Numbered from the stretch's first letter, positions 54,962 to 63,547 are shown. The stretch is 64,000 bases of DNA from Variovorax paradoxus NBRC 15149 (GCF_001591365.1 NZ_BCUT01000001.1:2480001-2544000), one strand, 5' to 3'. The notes: a model not told the origin generated them from the letters alone. Numbers and translations: made by a program.

Positions 54962-55690
54962 ATGAACACCCGCACCCCGCCCGCCAGGCGAAGCGCCCAC
55001 CGCGCCCCGGCCGCCGCTGCCGAAGCCGCCCGGCCCGATCGGCGCCACGCCATCCTGCTGGCGGCGGAAAAGCTTTTTGCGCAGCACGGCTACCACGCGG
55101 TCACCATCCGCCAGATCGCCGAGGAAGCGGGCGTGCCGCTGGCGCTGGTGGGCTACTACTTCGGTCCGAAGCACGAGCTCTTCCACGCGATCTTCGAGCA
55201 CTGGAGCCACAGCATCGAGGAGCGGCTCGCGGGCCTGAAGGCCGTGGATAACGACCCTGACGACGCGCGCACGCTGCCTCGCATCATCGAGGCCTTCACC
55301 GGGCCGGTGCTGGCGCTGCGTGCGAGCGCCGAGGGCGAGTACTACGCGCTGCTGGTGGCGCGCGAGCTCTATCACGCCACCGAGGAAGCCGACCGCGTGC
55401 TGCGCGGCTACTTCGACCCGCTGGCCGAGGCCTACATCGACGCGCTGCACGTCGCGCTGCCGCATGCCACGCGCGGGCAGGCCGCCTGGGGCTACCAGTT
55501 CTCGCTCGGGGCGCTGCTGCACCACCTGAACGACAGCCGCATCGAGCGGCTCTCGCGCGGCGAGAACCGGCGCAGCGATCCGGCCGTGGCGCCGATGCTG
55601 GTGAACTTCATCGTCGGCGGGCTGCGCGCCGCGCTGCCGCGACCCAAGGCCCCGCAGAAGAAAACCACCCCCAGGAGACAGAAGACATGA
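54962..55690 (+). CDS. TetR-family transcriptional regulator
   Basis: A 242-residue regulator: basic N-terminal tail, helix-turn-helix RHAILLAAEKLFAQHGYHAV with TIRQIAEEAGVPLALVGYYF, then a TetR_C-type ligand domain. The ATG at 54962 is preferred because the upstream open frame would start in the operator. Its stop overlaps the next gene's ATG, so it is the first gene of the importer operon. Confidence 0.9.
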   Translation: MNTRTPPARRSAHRAPAAAAEAARPDRRHAILLAAEKLFAQHGYHAVTIRQIAEEAGVPLALVGYYFGPKHELFHAIFEHWSHSIEERLAGLKAVDNDPDDARTLPRIIEAFTGPVLALRASAEGEYYALLVARELYHATEEADRVLRGYFDPLAEAYIDALHVALPHATRGQAAWGYQFSLGALLHHLNDSRIERLSRGENRRSDPAVAPMLVNFIVGGLRAALPRPKAPQKKTTPRRQKT

Positions 55691-56631
55691 TGAAACGACG
55701 CACCCTGCTGTCGGCGCTGGCCGCCGCCTCGGCCGCCGCGGCGCTGCCCTCGCGCGCGCAATCGAACCCGAAGATCGTGTTCGGCTACACGGCCGTGTCC
55801 GACTTCGCCTCGGTCTTCGTGGCCGCGGAAGAGGGCTACTTCAAGAAGCGCAATCTCGACGTCGAGCTCAAGTTCATTCCGCTCAACTCCACCATTCCCG
55901 CGGCGCTGCAGTCCGACTCGCTGCAGATCGGCGGGCCCACGCCCTCGGTGTTCCTGCAGGCGGTGGACGGCGGGCTCGACCTGGTGCTGGTGGCCGGCGG
56001 CGGGCTCACGTCCAAGACCATCACGGGCTTCGGCCTGGTGGCGCGCGCCGGCTCGGGCATCAAGGGGCCGCAGGACTGCGTGGGCAAGAAGATCGGCGTG
56101 CCGGGGCTCGGCGCGTTCCTGCACGTGACCTTCCGTGCCTGGCTCAAGGAGAGCGGCGTGGACTACCGCAAGGTCAACTTCGTCGAGGCCTCGTTCCCGC
56201 AGCATGCCGACCTGCTGCGCGGCGGCTCGGTCGACGCGGTGGTGTCGGCCGACCCGTTCATGAGCCGCATCACCGAAAGCGGCGCGGGCTACGTGGCCTC
56301 GTACTACTCCACCTTCCTGCCCGAGAACAACCAGACCATCGTGCATGCGGCCAAGCGCGAATGGGTGTTGAAGAACCCGGGCGCCGCGCGCGCGTTCCGC
56401 GAGTCGCTGGTCGAGGCCGCGGCCTTCATGCAGCAGCCCAAGAACGACGCCAAGGTGCGCGCGGCCATCGGCAAGTACATCAAGCTGCCGCCCGAAGTGC
56501 TCGCGAAGATCCAGATCTCGCCGCCCGGCGCCACGGTGAGCGAGAAGCAGCTGGGCTACTGGGTCGGCCTGATGAAGGACCAGGACATGCTCAAGACCTC
56601 CATCGACGTTGCGAAGCTGATCGCCAAGTGA
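55687..56631 (+). CDS. ABC importer substrate-binding protein (NMT1/SsuA-like)
   Basis: A 314-residue exported protein: MMKRRTLLSALAAASAAAAL is a Tat-like signal (twin Arg), then IVFGYTAVSDFASVFVAAEEGYFKKRNLDV, typical of nitrate/taurine/sulfonate binding proteins. It starts within the TetR stop. Ligand unknown; the adjacent hydrolase and fumarylacetoacetase suggest an aromatic or cyclic amide. Confidence 0.9.
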   Translation: MMKRRTLLSALAAASAAAALPSRAQSNPKIVFGYTAVSDFASVFVAAEEGYFKKRNLDVELKFIPLNSTIPAALQSDSLQIGGPTPSVFLQAVDGGLDLVLVAGGGLTSKTITGFGLVARAGSGIKGPQDCVGKKIGVPGLGAFLHVTFRAWLKESGVDYRKVNFVEASFPQHADLLRGGSVDAVVSADPFMSRITESGAGYVASYYSTFLPENNQTIVHAAKREWVLKNPGAARAFRESLVEAAAFMQQPKNDAKVRAAIGKYIKLPPEVLAKIQISPPGATVSEKQLGYWVGLMKDQDMLKTSIDVAKLIAK

Positions 56632-57410
56632 GCACGGCCGCCGACTTCCTTCGCTTCGACGGCGTCGCGATCCGGCTCGGCGGACGCGAGATCCTGTCGC
56701 CCACCTCGTTCGACGTGGCGCGCGGCGAGTTCGTCTGCATCGTGGGGCCGAGCGGCTGCGGCAAGACCACGCTGCTGCGCGCGGCCAGCGGCCTGGTCGC
56801 CGCGAGCGCCGGCGAGGTGCGGCGCAAGGGCGTGAAGATGAGCGAGCCGTCGCGCGAAGTGGCCTTCGTGTTCCAGGACTACGGCCGCGCGCTGCTGCCC
56901 TGGCGCACGGTCGAAGGCAACGTGAGCCTCGCGCTCGAAGCGGCTGGCGTGCCTGCGGCCGAGCGCGCGCCGCGCATTGCCGAGGTGCTCGGCAAGGTCG
57001 GCCTCGCGAAGCATGCGCAGAAGTTTCCGGTGCAGCTTTCGGGCGGCATGCAGCAGCGCGCGCAGATTGCCCGCTGCCTCGCGCAGAAGCCCGAGCTCAT
57101 GATGATGGACGAGCCCTTCGGCGCGCTCGATGCGCTCACGCGCCAGAGCCTGCAGGACGAGCTCGCGCGGCTGGTGCGCGACGACGGGCTCACGGTGCTG
57201 TTCGTCACGCACGATCTCGAAGAGGCCATCTACCTGGGCGACCGCGTGATCGCGCTGCAGGCCAACCCCGGGCCGGGGCGGCCCAGCCTGGCGCGGATGA
57301 TCGACGTGAAGATTCCGCGGCCGCGCGACCAGCTCACGACCAAGGAGCATCCGGAATACCTGCAGCTGCGACGCGAACTCTTCGCCTTCATCGAGCAAAG
57401 CCATGACTGA
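56628..57410 (+). CDS. ABC importer ATP-binding protein (NitT/TauT type)
   Basis: A 260-residue ATPase with Walker A VGPSGCGKTTLL, signature [14 protein letters not shown], Walker [12 protein letters not shown] and the switch His in FVTHDLEEA. Starts at GTG 56628, overlapping the binding-protein stop. It energises the two permeases encoded downstream. Confidence 0.93.
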   Translation: MSTAADFLRFDGVAIRLGGREILSPTSFDVARGEFVCIVGPSGCGKTTLLRAASGLVAASAGEVRRKGVKMSEPSREVAFVFQDYGRALLPWRTVEGNVSLALEAAGVPAAERAPRIAEVLGKVGLAKHAQKFPVQLSGGMQQRAQIARCLAQKPELMMMDEPFGALDALTRQSLQDELARLVRDDGLTVLFVTHDLEEAIYLGDRVIALQANPGPGRPSLARMIDVKIPRPRDQLTTKEHPEYLQLRRELFAFIEQSHD

Positions 57411-58173
57411 ACGCCGCCTCCTGCGCTGGCTGCGGCCCTGGGTCTTTCCGGCCCTGCTGGTCGGCGCCTTCGAGTGGTATGCGCGGCGCGCAGCCGCCTT
57501 GGGCAGCGATGCGCTCGCCCCGCCGAGCGCGGCGGCCCGGGCCTTCATGGGCGCGGCACTCGATGGCTCGCTGTGGCAGGCGACGGGCTTCACGCTGGGC
57601 ACGGCCGCGCTCGGCCTGCTGCTGGGTGCGGTGCTGGGCATTGCGCTGGGCCTGGTGCTCGGGCTCTCGCGCCGCGCGGCGCAGCTCGGCTCGCTTTCCA
57701 TCGAGGTGCTGCGGCCCGTGCCCTCGGTGGCGCTGATTCCGCTCGCGATGCTGACCTTCGGTTTCGGCGTGCGCATGGAACTGGCCATCGTCGCCTTTGC
57801 CACCTTCTGGCCGCTGCTGGTGCTGGTGCAGTCGGCGGTGCAGCAGATCGAACCGCGGCTGCTCGAGGTGAGCCGCGTGCTGGGGCTCTCGGCGCGCGAG
57901 CGTGCCTTCAAGATCGTGCTGCCGGCCATCGCGGCGCGCCTGTTCGTGGCGCTGCGCCTCGGCGTGGCGGTGGCGCTGGTGGTGGCCGTCACGGTGGAGA
58001 TCGCGGCCAATCCCAATGGCATGGGCTACGCGATGATGATCGCGCAGCAGAGCTTCGACCCCGCGCTGATGCTTGCGTGGCTGGGCTGGATCGGCGTGGT
58101 GGGCTTTGCGGTCAATGCGGGCATGGTGCTGCTGCAGCGCGTGGTGGCTCGGCGCATGGGGGTGCTGCCATGA
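57403..58173 (+). CDS. ABC importer permease 1 (NitT/TauT type)
   Basis: A 256-residue inner-membrane permease: several hydrophobic helices, EAA-loop pattern EVSRVLGLSARERAFKIVLPA and conserved RPVPSVALIPLAMLTFG. Its start overlaps the ATPase end by 8 nt and its stop overlaps permease 2 (ATGA). Confidence 0.9.
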   Translation: MTERRLLRWLRPWVFPALLVGAFEWYARRAAALGSDALAPPSAAARAFMGAALDGSLWQATGFTLGTAALGLLLGAVLGIALGLVLGLSRRAAQLGSLSIEVLRPVPSVALIPLAMLTFGFGVRMELAIVAFATFWPLLVLVQSAVQQIEPRLLEVSRVLGLSARERAFKIVLPAIAARLFVALRLGVAVALVVAVTVEIAANPNGMGYAMMIAQQSFDPALMLAWLGWIGVVGFAVNAGMVLLQRVVARRMGVLP

Positions 58174-58961
58174 ACGGCAACGGCCGCGTTGGCATCTTGG
58201 TGAACCGGCTCGGCTCGCTCGCCGTGCTCTTTGCATTGATTGCGCTGTGGTGGATGGCGAGCAACGCGGGCTGGGTGAGCCGCGTGTTCCTGCCGACACC
58301 GCAGGCCACCTTCGCCAGCCTGCTCGAAGGCCTCAACCTCCGCGGCCCGAACAGCAACGGCGAACTGCTCGCCTTCACGCAGGCCACGGTCGGCCGCATG
58401 CTGCAGGGCTGGCTGCTGGCGTCGCTGTTCGGCGTGCTGCTGGGCGCGGCCATCGGCGTGTCGCCCGCGGTGCGCGCGTGGGTGCAGCCGACGCTCGAAT
58501 TCATTCGCCCGCTGCCCGCCTCCGCGCTGCTGCCGCTCGCGATCTCGATCTTCGGGCTGAACCCCGGCATGGTGCTGTTCGTGGTGGCCTTCGGCGCGAT
58601 GTGGCCGGTGCTGCTGGCCACGGTGCACGGCTTCGCGGCCGTGGAGCCGCGGCTCTCGGAAGTGGCGCGCTGCCTGCAGATGTCGCGCGCGGCCTTTGTC
58701 TGGAAGATGGGCCTGCCCAACGCCATGCCCGACATCCTGGCCGGCATGCGGCTTGCGCTGACCATTGCGCTGATCGTCGCGGTGGTGGGCGAAATGATCG
58801 CCTCGCAAAGCGGCCTGGGCCAGGCCATTTTGCTGGCCGCGCGCGCCTTCCGCTCGAGCGACCTGTTCGCCGGCATCGTGCTGCTCGGGCTGATCGGCTT
58901 CGCGAGCAATGCGCTGCTGGCCTTTGCAGAAAAGCGGCTGCTGCGCTGGCAGCAGCCCTGA
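58170..58961 (+). CDS. ABC importer permease 2 (NitT/TauT type)
   Basis: A 263-residue permease similar to permease 1: RPLPASALLPLAISIFGLNP and EVARCLQMSRAAFVWKMGLPNAMPDI (EAA-type loop). A second, diverged permease indicates a heterodimeric channel, less common in this ABC family where one permease usually forms a homodimer. Starts within the stop of permease 1. Confidence 0.9.
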   Translation: MNGNGRVGILVNRLGSLAVLFALIALWWMASNAGWVSRVFLPTPQATFASLLEGLNLRGPNSNGELLAFTQATVGRMLQGWLLASLFGVLLGAAIGVSPAVRAWVQPTLEFIRPLPASALLPLAISIFGLNPGMVLFVVAFGAMWPVLLATVHGFAAVEPRLSEVARCLQMSRAAFVWKMGLPNAMPDILAGMRLALTIALIVAVVGEMIASQSGLGQAILLAARAFRSSDLFAGIVLLGLIGFASNALLAFAEKRLLRWQQP

Positions 58962-59000
58962 CGCCCTCCCTCACACCCCCATTCCACAAGGAGCCCCGCC

Positions 59001-59807
59001 ATGCCACGCAAATTCGTCGACCTTTCGATCTTTCTCGAAAACGATGTGCTGTCCGATCCGCCGGCCTTCGCGCCCAAGATCCAGTACTTCACGCACGAGC
59101 AGACCTACGAGCAGATCGAGCCCTTCTTTCCGGGCCTCAAGAAAGAAGACCTGCCCGACGGCGAAGGCTGGGCCGTGGAGCTGGTGCAGCTGTCGACGCA
59201 CAACGGCACGCACCTCGATGCGCCCTATCACTTCCACTCGACCATGGACAAGGCGCTGGGCGAGAAGAAGCCCGCCATCGCGATCCACGAGGTGCCGCTC
59301 GAATGGTGCTTCCAGCCCGGCGTGAAGCTCGACTTCCGCCACTTTGGCGATGGCTACGTGGTCACGGCCGGCGACGTCGAGGCCGAGCTCCAGCGCATCG
59401 GCCACACGCTGAGCCCGCTGGAGATCGTGGTGGTGAACACGCGCGCGGGCTCGCGCTACGGCCACAACGACTACGTCTCGGCCGGCGCGGGCATGGGCTA
59501 CGAGGCCACCATGTATTTGCTGGAGCGCGGCGTGCGCCTCACGGGCACCGACGCCTGGAGCTGGGACGCGCCTTTCGTGCACACCGCCAGGAAGTACGGC
59601 GAGACGCACGACGCCTCGCTGATCTGGGAAGGCCACAAGGCCGGCCGCGACATCGGCTACTGCCACATCGAGAAGCTGCACAACCTCGAGGCGCTGCCGC
59701 CCACGGGCTTTTTCATCAGCTGCTTTCCGCACAAGATCCGCGGCGCATCGGCCGGCTGGACGCGCGCGGTGGCGATCTTCGACGATGCGCTGATGGCGTC
59801 GGCCTGA
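59001..59807 (+). CDS. Cyclase-family metal-dependent hydrolase (kynurenine formamidase/isatin hydrolase-like)
   Basis: A 268-residue protein of the cyclase family (Pfam PF04199). The metal motif HNGTHLDAPYHF (from His67; His71, Asp73) is intact, with GTDAWSWDAPF further on. Characterised members hydrolyse N-formylkynurenine, isatin or cyclic imides/amides. AAGGAGCC precedes the ATG. It follows the importer genes and probably acts on the imported ring compound. The exact substrate is open. Confidence 0.88.
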   Translation: MPRKFVDLSIFLENDVLSDPPAFAPKIQYFTHEQTYEQIEPFFPGLKKEDLPDGEGWAVELVQLSTHNGTHLDAPYHFHSTMDKALGEKKPAIAIHEVPLEWCFQPGVKLDFRHFGDGYVVTAGDVEAELQRIGHTLSPLEIVVVNTRAGSRYGHNDYVSAGAGMGYEATMYLLERGVRLTGTDAWSWDAPFVHTARKYGETHDASLIWEGHKAGRDIGYCHIEKLHNLEALPPTGFFISCFPHKIRGASAGWTRAVAIFDDALMASA

Positions 59808-59826
59808 AACGCGGGAGGCCAGGGCC

Positions 59827-61152
59827 ATGAATGCCGCGCTCAACCACACGCACGACGCCAACGCCAGGAGCTGGGTCGCCGCTGCCAACACGGAAGGCAC
59901 CGACTTTCCGATCCAGAACCTGCCCTACGCGGTGTTCCGCCGCACCGGCAGCCCGCAGCCCTTTCGCGGCGGCGTGGCCATTGGCGACCAGGTGCTCGAC
60001 ATGGCCGCGCTCTCCGCGCGCCAGCTGCTCGACGGACTCGCGCTCGACGCGGCCCGGGCTGCCGCGCTGCCCACGCTCAACGATTTCTTCGCGCTCGGCG
60101 GCACCGCCTGGCGTGCGCTGCGCCACGCGGTGTTCGCCTTGCTGCGCGACGACACACCGGCCGCCACGGTGAAGGCCATGCGCGAATGCCTGGTGCCGCA
60201 GGCCGAGGTCGAATACACCTTGCCCGCGCGCATCGGCGACTACACCGACTTCTACACCTCCATCGACCATGCGCTGAACATCAGCCGCCTGATGAACCCC
60301 GAAGGCGACGTGACGCCCAACTTCCGCTGGATTCCGACGGCCTACCACGGGCGCGTGTCGACCATCGGCATCAGCGGCCAGCGCTTTCACCGCCCGATGG
60401 GGCAGACCATGGCGCCGGGCGCCAAGGCGCCCACCTTCCACGCCTGCGCGCGGCTCGACTACGAGCTCGAGCTTGGCATCTGGATCGGCGAAGGCAATGC
60501 GGCCGGCGAACCGATTCCGCTCGAACGCGCGGAAGAGCACATCTTCGGCATCTGCCTGCTCAACGACTGGTCGGCGCGCGACATCCAGTTCTGGGAGATG
60601 GCGCCGCTCGGTCCCTTCCTTGCGAAGAATTTCGCGACCACCATCTCGCCGTGGATCGTGACGATGGAGGCGCTCGCGCCCTACCGCCAGGCCTGGACGC
60701 GGCCCGCAAACGAGCCCCAGCCGCTGGCCTACCTCGAAAGCGGCGGCAACCGCGAAAGTGGCGCGATCGACATCCGGCTGGAGGTCTGGCTCGAAAGCGA
60801 GAGGGCGCGCAACGAGGGGAGCGGGCCTTCGCGCCTGTCGCGCACCAGCTTCAGGCACCAGTACTGGAGCGTGGCACAGATGGTGGCGCACCACACGGTG
60901 GGCGGCTGCAGCCTGAACCCGGGCGACCTGTTCGGCAGCGGCACCATCTCGGGACCGGGGCCGGGCGAGGCCGGCGCGATCATCGAGCTGACGCGCGCCG
61001 CGCAAGACCCGGTCACGCTGGCCAACGGCGAGCAGCGCGGCTTCCTGGAAGACGGCGATGCGGTGCTGCTGCGCGGCTGGTGCGAGAAGCCGGGCCATGC
61101 GCGCATCGGCTTCGGCGAAAGCCGCGGGACGGTGCTGCCCGCCAAGGGCTGA
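59827..61152 (+). CDS. fahA: Fumarylacetoacetase
   Basis: A 441-residue enzyme that hydrolyses fumarylacetoacetate to fumarate plus acetoacetate, the last step of tyrosine/homogentisate breakdown. The N-terminal SH3-like domain and the catalytic domain with DYTDFYTSIDHALNI (Asp138, His148), YHGRVSTIGIS, LDYELELGIWIG and LLNDWSARDIQ fit the full-length family (about 420). Homogentisate dioxygenase, its usual neighbour, is absent, so it may act on another fumarylacetoacetate-like product in this cluster. Confidence 0.9.
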   Translation: MNAALNHTHDANARSWVAAANTEGTDFPIQNLPYAVFRRTGSPQPFRGGVAIGDQVLDMAALSARQLLDGLALDAARAAALPTLNDFFALGGTAWRALRHAVFALLRDDTPAATVKAMRECLVPQAEVEYTLPARIGDYTDFYTSIDHALNISRLMNPEGDVTPNFRWIPTAYHGRVSTIGISGQRFHRPMGQTMAPGAKAPTFHACARLDYELELGIWIGEGNAAGEPIPLERAEEHIFGICLLNDWSARDIQFWEMAPLGPFLAKNFATTISPWIVTMEALAPYRQAWTRPANEPQPLAYLESGGNRESGAIDIRLEVWLESERARNEGSGPSRLSRTSFRHQYWSVAQMVAHHTVGGCSLNPGDLFGSGTISGPGPGEAGAIIELTRAAQDPVTLANGEQRGFLEDGDAVLLRGWCEKPGHARIGFGESRGTVLPAKG

Positions 61153-61177
61153 AGGCATCCATCCGGCGCGCCAAAAG

Positions 61178-61204
61178 AAAAGGCCACCGGTGAGGTGGCC
61201 TTTT
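61178..61204. terminator. Bidirectional terminator between fahA and tRNA-Gly
   Basis: GGCCACC (61182-61188), loop GGTGA, GGTGGCC (61194-61200) with A-rich upstream and TTTT downstream. It can end fahA transcripts on the plus strand and the tRNA transcript on the minus strand, whose 3' end is 11 nt away. Confidence 0.85.
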
Positions 61205-61214
61205 GCATGAAATG

Positions 61215-61290
61215 TGGAGCGGGAAAAGAGTCTCGAACTCTCGACCTCAACCTTGGCAAGGTTGCGCTCTACCAACTGAGCTATTCCCGC
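61215..61290 (-). tRNA. tRNA-Gly (GCC anticodon)
   Basis: The 76-nt sequence folds as a cloverleaf: acceptor GCGGGAA/TTCCCGC, D-arm with AGCTCAGTTGGTAGAGC, anticodon loop CTTGCCAAG (anticodon GCC), T-arm with GTTCGAGAC, and CCA encoded after the discriminator T. Reads glycine codons GGC/GGU. No integrase or att-like duplication is next to its 3' end. Confidence 0.95.
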
Positions 61291-61344
61291 ATTTCGAGCC
61301 GCAGATTATAGCCTGGTTTTTTCAGGCTTTCTTCGGCTCTTCGC

Positions 61345-62253
61345 TCAGTGGCCGAACACCGAGGCACGGTGCAGCGAAATGCCGGCCATCACGCCATCGG
61401 CCGAAGCCATCGTGGCGTTGTGGAACATCATGGCCGCATCCCCGGCCGCGAACACGCCGGGCACCGTGGTCATCTTCATGGCGTCGGTGCGGATCAGCGG
61501 GCCGAAGCCGCCCTCGTCGATCGCGCATCCGAGCTGCTCGGCCAGCGGGCTCGACAGCCGCGTGCGCGGCACGAGGAACATCGCATCGAGCGACACGCGC
61601 CGGCCGTCCGCGAATCGGACGCCCGAGAGCTCGGTAGGCGACGGCCCCTCGAGCGCCGCGATGCGGCCCGGCTCGATCGCCACGCCGCGCGCCTGCAGCC
61701 TCGCGCGCGTCTCGTCGTCCACCGTGTTGTTGCCGTTGAGGAACAGCGTGGCCGATCCCCATTCGGCGAACAGGATCGCATGCTCGGGCGCATGCGGCCG
61801 CTCGATCAGGATGCCCAGGCGCCGGCCGCTGACTTCATAGCCGTGGCAGTACGGGCAGTGCAGCACGCTTCGGCCCCAGCGTTCGCGCACGCCCTCGATC
61901 TCAGGAAAGCCGTCCTCGACGCCGAAGGCGAGCACGATCCGGCTGGCCGTCAGCGGCGCGCCGCCGCCTTCGAGCGAAACAGCGAACCCGCCCGCGCCGT
62001 CGGCCCGCGCCTCGGCAACGCGGCCCTCGACGAAGCTGGCATTCGGATACGCGAGCACCTTGGCGCGCGCATCGGCAATCATCTTCAGCGGCGGCGTGCC
62101 GTCCTGCCCGAAGAAGCCGTGCGAGGCCGCGGCGAAGCGGTTGCGCGGCGCGCCCGCATCGACGATGCAGACCGTTTTTCGCGCGCGCGCAAGCTGCAGG
62201 GCAGCGGAAAGGCCGGCAAAGCTGCCGCCCACGACCAGAGCGTCATAGTGCAT
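61345..62253 (-). CDS. FAD-dependent thioredoxin reductase-like oxidoreductase
   Basis: A 302-residue flavoprotein: FAD motif VVGGSFAGLSAALQLARA, redox-active CPYC in LHCPYCHGYEV, and the second dinucleotide fold plus AAGDAA near the C-terminus. Resembles the thioredoxin reductase-like group that lacks a known partner. Its start overlaps the end of the Rrf2 gene by 11 nt, so it is co-transcribed with, and probably under control of, that regulator. Confidence 0.88.
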   Translation of the reverse strand: MHYDALVVGGSFAGLSAALQLARARKTVCIVDAGAPRNRFAAASHGFFGQDGTPPLKMIADARAKVLAYPNASFVEGRVAEARADGAGGFAVSLEGGGAPLTASRIVLAFGVEDGFPEIEGVRERWGRSVLHCPYCHGYEVSGRRLGILIERPHAPEHAILFAEWGSATLFLNGNNTVDDETRARLQARGVAIEPGRIAALEGPSPTELSGVRFADGRRVSLDAMFLVPRTRLSSPLAEQLGCAIDEGGFGPLIRTDAMKMTTVPGVFAAGDAAMMFHNATMASADGVMAGISLHRASVFGH

Positions 62254-62704
62254 GTTCGATGTCCTTGCGAGTAAAGCCGCCGCCCGTCATGCGGCGATGA
62301 AAATCCCTGGAAAGATCGGCCAGCGTGATGCTGTTGAAACGCTCGAGCAGCAGGGCCTCGGCCTCGCGGCAGGCGCCGTCGAGCGCCGCATTCACGGCCT
62401 GCTCGACGATGCAGCCCGGGCTCTCGGTGCGGTTGCCCATGGCCAGCAGCGCCGGAGATCCCACCGCCTGGTGGATGTCGCCGAGCGTCACGGCATCGAG
62501 CGGGCACGACAGCACCCAGCCGCCGCCATGGCCCTTGGCCGAACTCACGAAGCCCGCCTCGCGCAGGCCTGCCATGACCCGGCGCACCACGACGGGATGG
62601 GTCTGCATGGCCATGGCCAGCGATTCGGAGGTGACGGGCCCCTCCATCTCGGCCATGTGCAGCAGTGCGTGGAGAACACCTGAAAGCTTGCTGTCTCGTT
62701 TCAT
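62243..62704 (-). CDS. Rrf2-family transcriptional regulator
   Basis: A 153-residue Rrf2 regulator: N-terminal winged helix (LSGVLHALLHMAEMEGPVT, VVVRRVMAGLREAGFVSSAKG). Three cysteines occur (SCPLD, GCIVEQ, GACREAE), but the spacing differs from the IscR/NsrR cluster set, so it could be a thiol-based redox switch rather than iron-sulfur. An inverted repeat GCAAC-N7-GTTGC lies immediately upstream of its start. It is upstream of the flavoprotein gene. Confidence 0.88.
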   Translation of the reverse strand: MKRDSKLSGVLHALLHMAEMEGPVTSESLAMAMQTHPVVVRRVMAGLREAGFVSSAKGHGGGWVLSCPLDAVTLGDIHQAVGSPALLAMGNRTESPGCIVEQAVNAALDGACREAEALLLERFNSITLADLSRDFHRRMTGGGFTRKDIEHAL

Positions 62705-62721
62705 GCAACATTATTAGTTGC
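62705..62721. promoter_or_regulatory. Inverted repeat upstream of the Rrf2 gene
   Basis: GCAAC-ATTATTA-GTTGC with 5-bp arms, directly next to the Rrf2 start codon. An AT-rich centre in otherwise GC-rich DNA fits an autoregulatory operator over the promoter or ribosome-binding region. Confidence 0.5.
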
Positions 62722-62955
62722 GTGAAATCGGAAGCGCTCGAGAGGGCTGCATTTGACCCTGCGGGCATTGCGGTTGCCTTCCCCCGGGGAGGGGCGCGCC
62801 GCCTAACGCACGACCCCCCATTCCGGACGACGGAGGCGTCCCACACGCGCCGGGGGCCACCTCGCACACGGCGACATGTGCGCAGGTGGTCACGGTAGCG
62901 ACCGAACTGGCCCAAAGCCGGTTCAGGGACCATTCAACGAAAGGAAAAGTCACCT

Positions 62956-63495
62956 ATGAAGCAGCAACAACACAAATCCCTTTTCGTCGGCGCCTTGCTC
63001 GCAGGCCTTCTTGCCATGAGCGGCTTCGCACAGGCACAGAGCGTAGGCGTTGGCGTGGGCGTGAATGCCGACGTCAACACATCGGGCAGCGCGACCGCGC
63101 CCCAACGCCAAGGCGCCGCGGGCGCCGGTGCACGCACCGAGGGAAGTGCCGGCGGCAGTGCCGCCACGAATGCCGGCGTGCAGCCGGTCGAAGTCCCCGG
63201 CAAGGCCGCAGGCGGGCTGGGCAACACCCTGGGCGGCGTGGTCGGCGGCGCGACGGGTGCGGTCGGCGGTGCCACCAACGCAGTCGGCGGTGCGACCAGC
63301 GCCGTGGGCGGTGCCACCAATGCCGCGACTGGCGCGGCCGGCAACGTGACCGGCGCGACCAATGTCGTCGGTGACACGGTGGGCGGCGTGACCGGTGCCG
63401 CAGGCTCGGCCGGCGGCGCGCTGAAGGCACCGGCCGTGGGCGCCAAGGCCAGCGGCAAGGCCAAGGGATCCGGCGCGGTCGACGTCAAGAAATAA
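62956..63495 (+). CDS. Secreted Gly/Ala-rich protein with VGGATxA repeats
   Basis: A 179-residue exported protein. The signal peptide ends at SGFAQAQS. The mature protein is Gly/Ala/Val/Thr-rich low-complexity sequence with a 7-residue repeat (VGGATGA, VGGATNA, VGGATSA, VGGATNA) from about residue 96, and a lysine-rich end (KASGKAKGSGAVDVKK). No enzymatic motif. ATG 62956 has AAAGGAAAA upstream. Possibly a surface or periplasmic structural protein; I do not recognise the family. Confidence 0.75.
   Translation: MKQQQHKSLFVGALLAGLLAMSGFAQAQSVGVGVGVNADVNTSGSATAPQRQGAAGAGARTEGSAGGSAATNAGVQPVEVPGKAAGGLGNTLGGVVGGATGAVGGATNAVGGATSAVGGATNAATGAAGNVTGATNVVGDTVGGVTGAAGSAGGALKAPAVGAKASGKAKGSGAVDVKK
63241..63324 (+). 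repeat. Four tandem 21-bp units coding for VGGATxA
   Basis: Units begin at 63241, 63262, 63283 and 63304, each starting GT[C/G]GGCGG and encoding the heptapeptide VGGAT(G/N/S)A. Copy number could vary between strains. Confidence 0.75.
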
Positions 63496-63514
63496 GCACT
63501 TCGCTCAGGGAAAG

Positions 63515-63547
63515 AAGCCCGCGGTGCGCCTGCGCCGCGGGCTTTTT
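63515..63547. terminator. Terminator after the repeat protein gene
   Basis: AAGCCCGCGG (63515-63524), loop TGCGCCTGCG, CCGCGGGCTT (63535-63544) followed by TTT. Strong GC stem with a T tract. The opposite strand has an A-rich run, so it may also end the convergent MaoC gene. Confidence 0.8.

Noticed and set aside
61152..61345. Possible integration site at tRNA-Gly
   Set aside because: No integrase, no repeat of the tRNA 3' end, and the neighbouring hairpin is an ordinary terminator.
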